Source: Bradyrhizobium sp. (lineage in GTDB: Bacteria; Pseudomonadota; Alphaproteobacteria; Rhizobiales; Xanthobacteraceae). Taken from it: DNA of 6,635 bases. The notes under the pieces were generated by a model. That model saw nothing but the letters and a program-made list of their open reading frames with translations. It was not told the DNA's origin and searched no databases. Location of the stretch: NCBI GenBank assembly GCA_028290165.1, contig JAQGKJ010000719.1, positions 1 to 6,635 of the forward strand. Reading direction: 5' to 3'. Both the position numbers and the translations under genes were made by a program. Each line of letters begins with the position of its first letter. Position 1 is the stretch's first letter. This document shows, in pieces, positions 5,844-6,635 of the stretch.

Positions 5844-6635
5844 TCAATTCAGAATGATGACATCTTCGCCGGGATGATCGGCATAAAGCCGTTCCACCAG
5901 CGCAGCGCGGCGCTCTAACCCCGCGCGCTGATTGATGTAGCCCTTGTCGGTGAGTTCATTGCCGTCGATCGAGGCCGGCTCGATCATCAGCATCGCGCGC
6001 GCGATCCGCATGCTGCTGGCGCCCTCGGTCGACTTGTTATGCGCCTCGAGTCCGCGCTTCAGGCAGGCCAGCACATCGGGATGCCTGACGACGTCCTCGT
6101 AACTCGCATCGGGATTGCCGGTGATCTGGCGGCAGGCATGGAGATTGGGCCACGCCAACAGCCCGACGAACGGGCGATCCTGCCCGGTGACCAGCGCGTC
6201 CTGCACGATCGGCGTAGCTGCCGCGATGCCATCGGTGCGGAGCGAGCCGACATGAACGAAGGTGCCGGTCGTGAGCTTGAAGTCCTCCACCACCCGGCCG
6301 GCGAAGATGATGCCCTGCACGGGATCATCCGGATCGACGAACACCCCGGCGTCGCCGATGCAATAGAATCCTTCCTCGTCGAACGCGGCCCTGGTGAGAT
6401 CGGGCCGGCCGAAATAGCCCGGCGTGACGTTGACGCCGCGCAGCCGCAACTCATATTTCGATCCGACCGGCACCATCTTCAATTCCACACCCGGGAACGG
6501 CAGCCCGATCAAGCCGACCCGCTCGGTGTCCCAATAGGTACCGGTCGAAGTCGGCGCAGTCTCGGTCGAGCCCCAGCCGGTATAGAACACGATGCGCTCG
6601 CCGGTGGCGCGTACCGCCAGCGCCTGCATCCGGTC
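5844..6635 (-). CDS. Feruloyl-CoA-synthase-like AMP-dependent acid:CoA ligase, C-terminal part (5' end outside window)
   Basis: The last 263 codons of an adenylate-forming (ANL) acid:CoA ligase, with the frame open to the right edge. Such enzymes activate a carboxylate with ATP to an acyl-AMP and then transfer it to CoA. Fragment motifs in order: A5 YTGWGSTETAPT (18-29); ELKMVPVGSKYELRLRG (51-67) and NVTPGYF (69-75), typical of the feruloyl-CoA synthase branch; FDEEGFYCIGDAG (85-97) with D95 at the ATP-ribose position; A8 hinge GRVVEDFKL (113-121); and near the end ELTDKGYINQRA (227-238), with K231 the candidate catalytic lysine. The GRxxEDFKL hinge followed by TGTFV, and the TDKGYINQR ending, fit Fcs-type enzymes better than acetyl-CoA or 4-coumarate ligases. 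It is the first visible gene of the - strand ACAD operon and probably supplies its CoA-ester substrate. An aromatic or phenylpropanoid acid is likely from the family, but the acid-binding pocket is mostly outside the window. Confidence 0.88.
   Translation of the reverse strand, partial: DRMQALAVRATGERIVFYTGWGSTETAPTSTGTYWDTERVGLIGLPFPGVELKMVPVGSKYELRLRGVNVTPGYFGRPDLTRAAFDEEGFYCIGDAGVFVDPDDPVQGIIFAGRVVEDFKLTTGTFVHVGSLRTDGIAAATPIVQDALVTGQDRPFVGLLAWPNLHACRQITGNPDASYEDVVRHPDVLACLKRGLEAHNKSTEGASSMRIARAMLMIEPASIDGNELTDKGYINQRAGLERRAALVERLYADHPGEDVIILN

Noticed and set aside
1..6635. Defence system, phage, CRISPR, IS element or tRNA
   Set aside because: All seven coding regions are metabolic or channel genes with uniform base composition. 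I saw no direct-repeat array, transposase, terminal repeats or cloverleaf.

Overview
The window looks like a chromosomal segment of an alphaproteobacterium of the Bradyrhizobium/Rhodopseudomonas group (Nitrobacteraceae). The evidence is high GC with strong third-position GC bias, a channel fragment resembling the Mesorhizobium loti channel MloK1, acyl-CoA dehydrogenase (ACAD) types typical of these soil bacteria, and a GGTGGGC-armed palindromic intergenic repeat that I recognise from bradyrhizobial genomes. The genus is inferred from memory of such sequences, not from a search.

The window holds seven genes in two convergent groups, with almost no non-coding DNA. On the + strand, from the left edge, are the 3' end of a cyclic-nucleotide-gated K+ channel (to 497) and a crotonase-fold enzyme (497-1291). 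They overlap by one base in a TAATG junction. On the - strand, read from the right edge, a compact operon runs: C-terminal part of a feruloyl-CoA-synthase-like acid:CoA ligase (6635-5844), a small-type ACAD (5820-4693), a large-type ACAD (4671-3427), a 106-nt gap holding the palindromic repeat, a second large-type ACAD about 80% identical to the first (3320-2076), and an FMN nitroreductase-family protein (2032-1337). The two groups meet in a 45-nt gap (1292-1336) with no convincing terminator.

The - strand operon reads as an acyl-CoA catabolic module. The ligase activates a carboxylic acid, probably aromatic or phenylpropanoid judging by its family. The ACADs then introduce the alpha,beta double bond. 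The single small ACAD has a degenerate flavin/substrate loop and sits beside two full-length large ACADs that carry a helix-G glutamate (E253). This suggests an alpha-beta heteromeric enzyme in which one small subunit could serve two alternative large subunits. The convergent crotonase could act in the same pathway, but it lacks both usual hydratase glutamates, so its reaction is uncertain. The nitroreductase at the operon end may reduce an enone, quinone or nitro group. I found no RNA genes, mobile elements, CRISPR arrays or defence systems. The most interesting points are the tandem ACAD duplication with a shared small subunit, the non-canonical crotonase coupled to a K+ channel gene, and the palindromic repeat between the paralogues.
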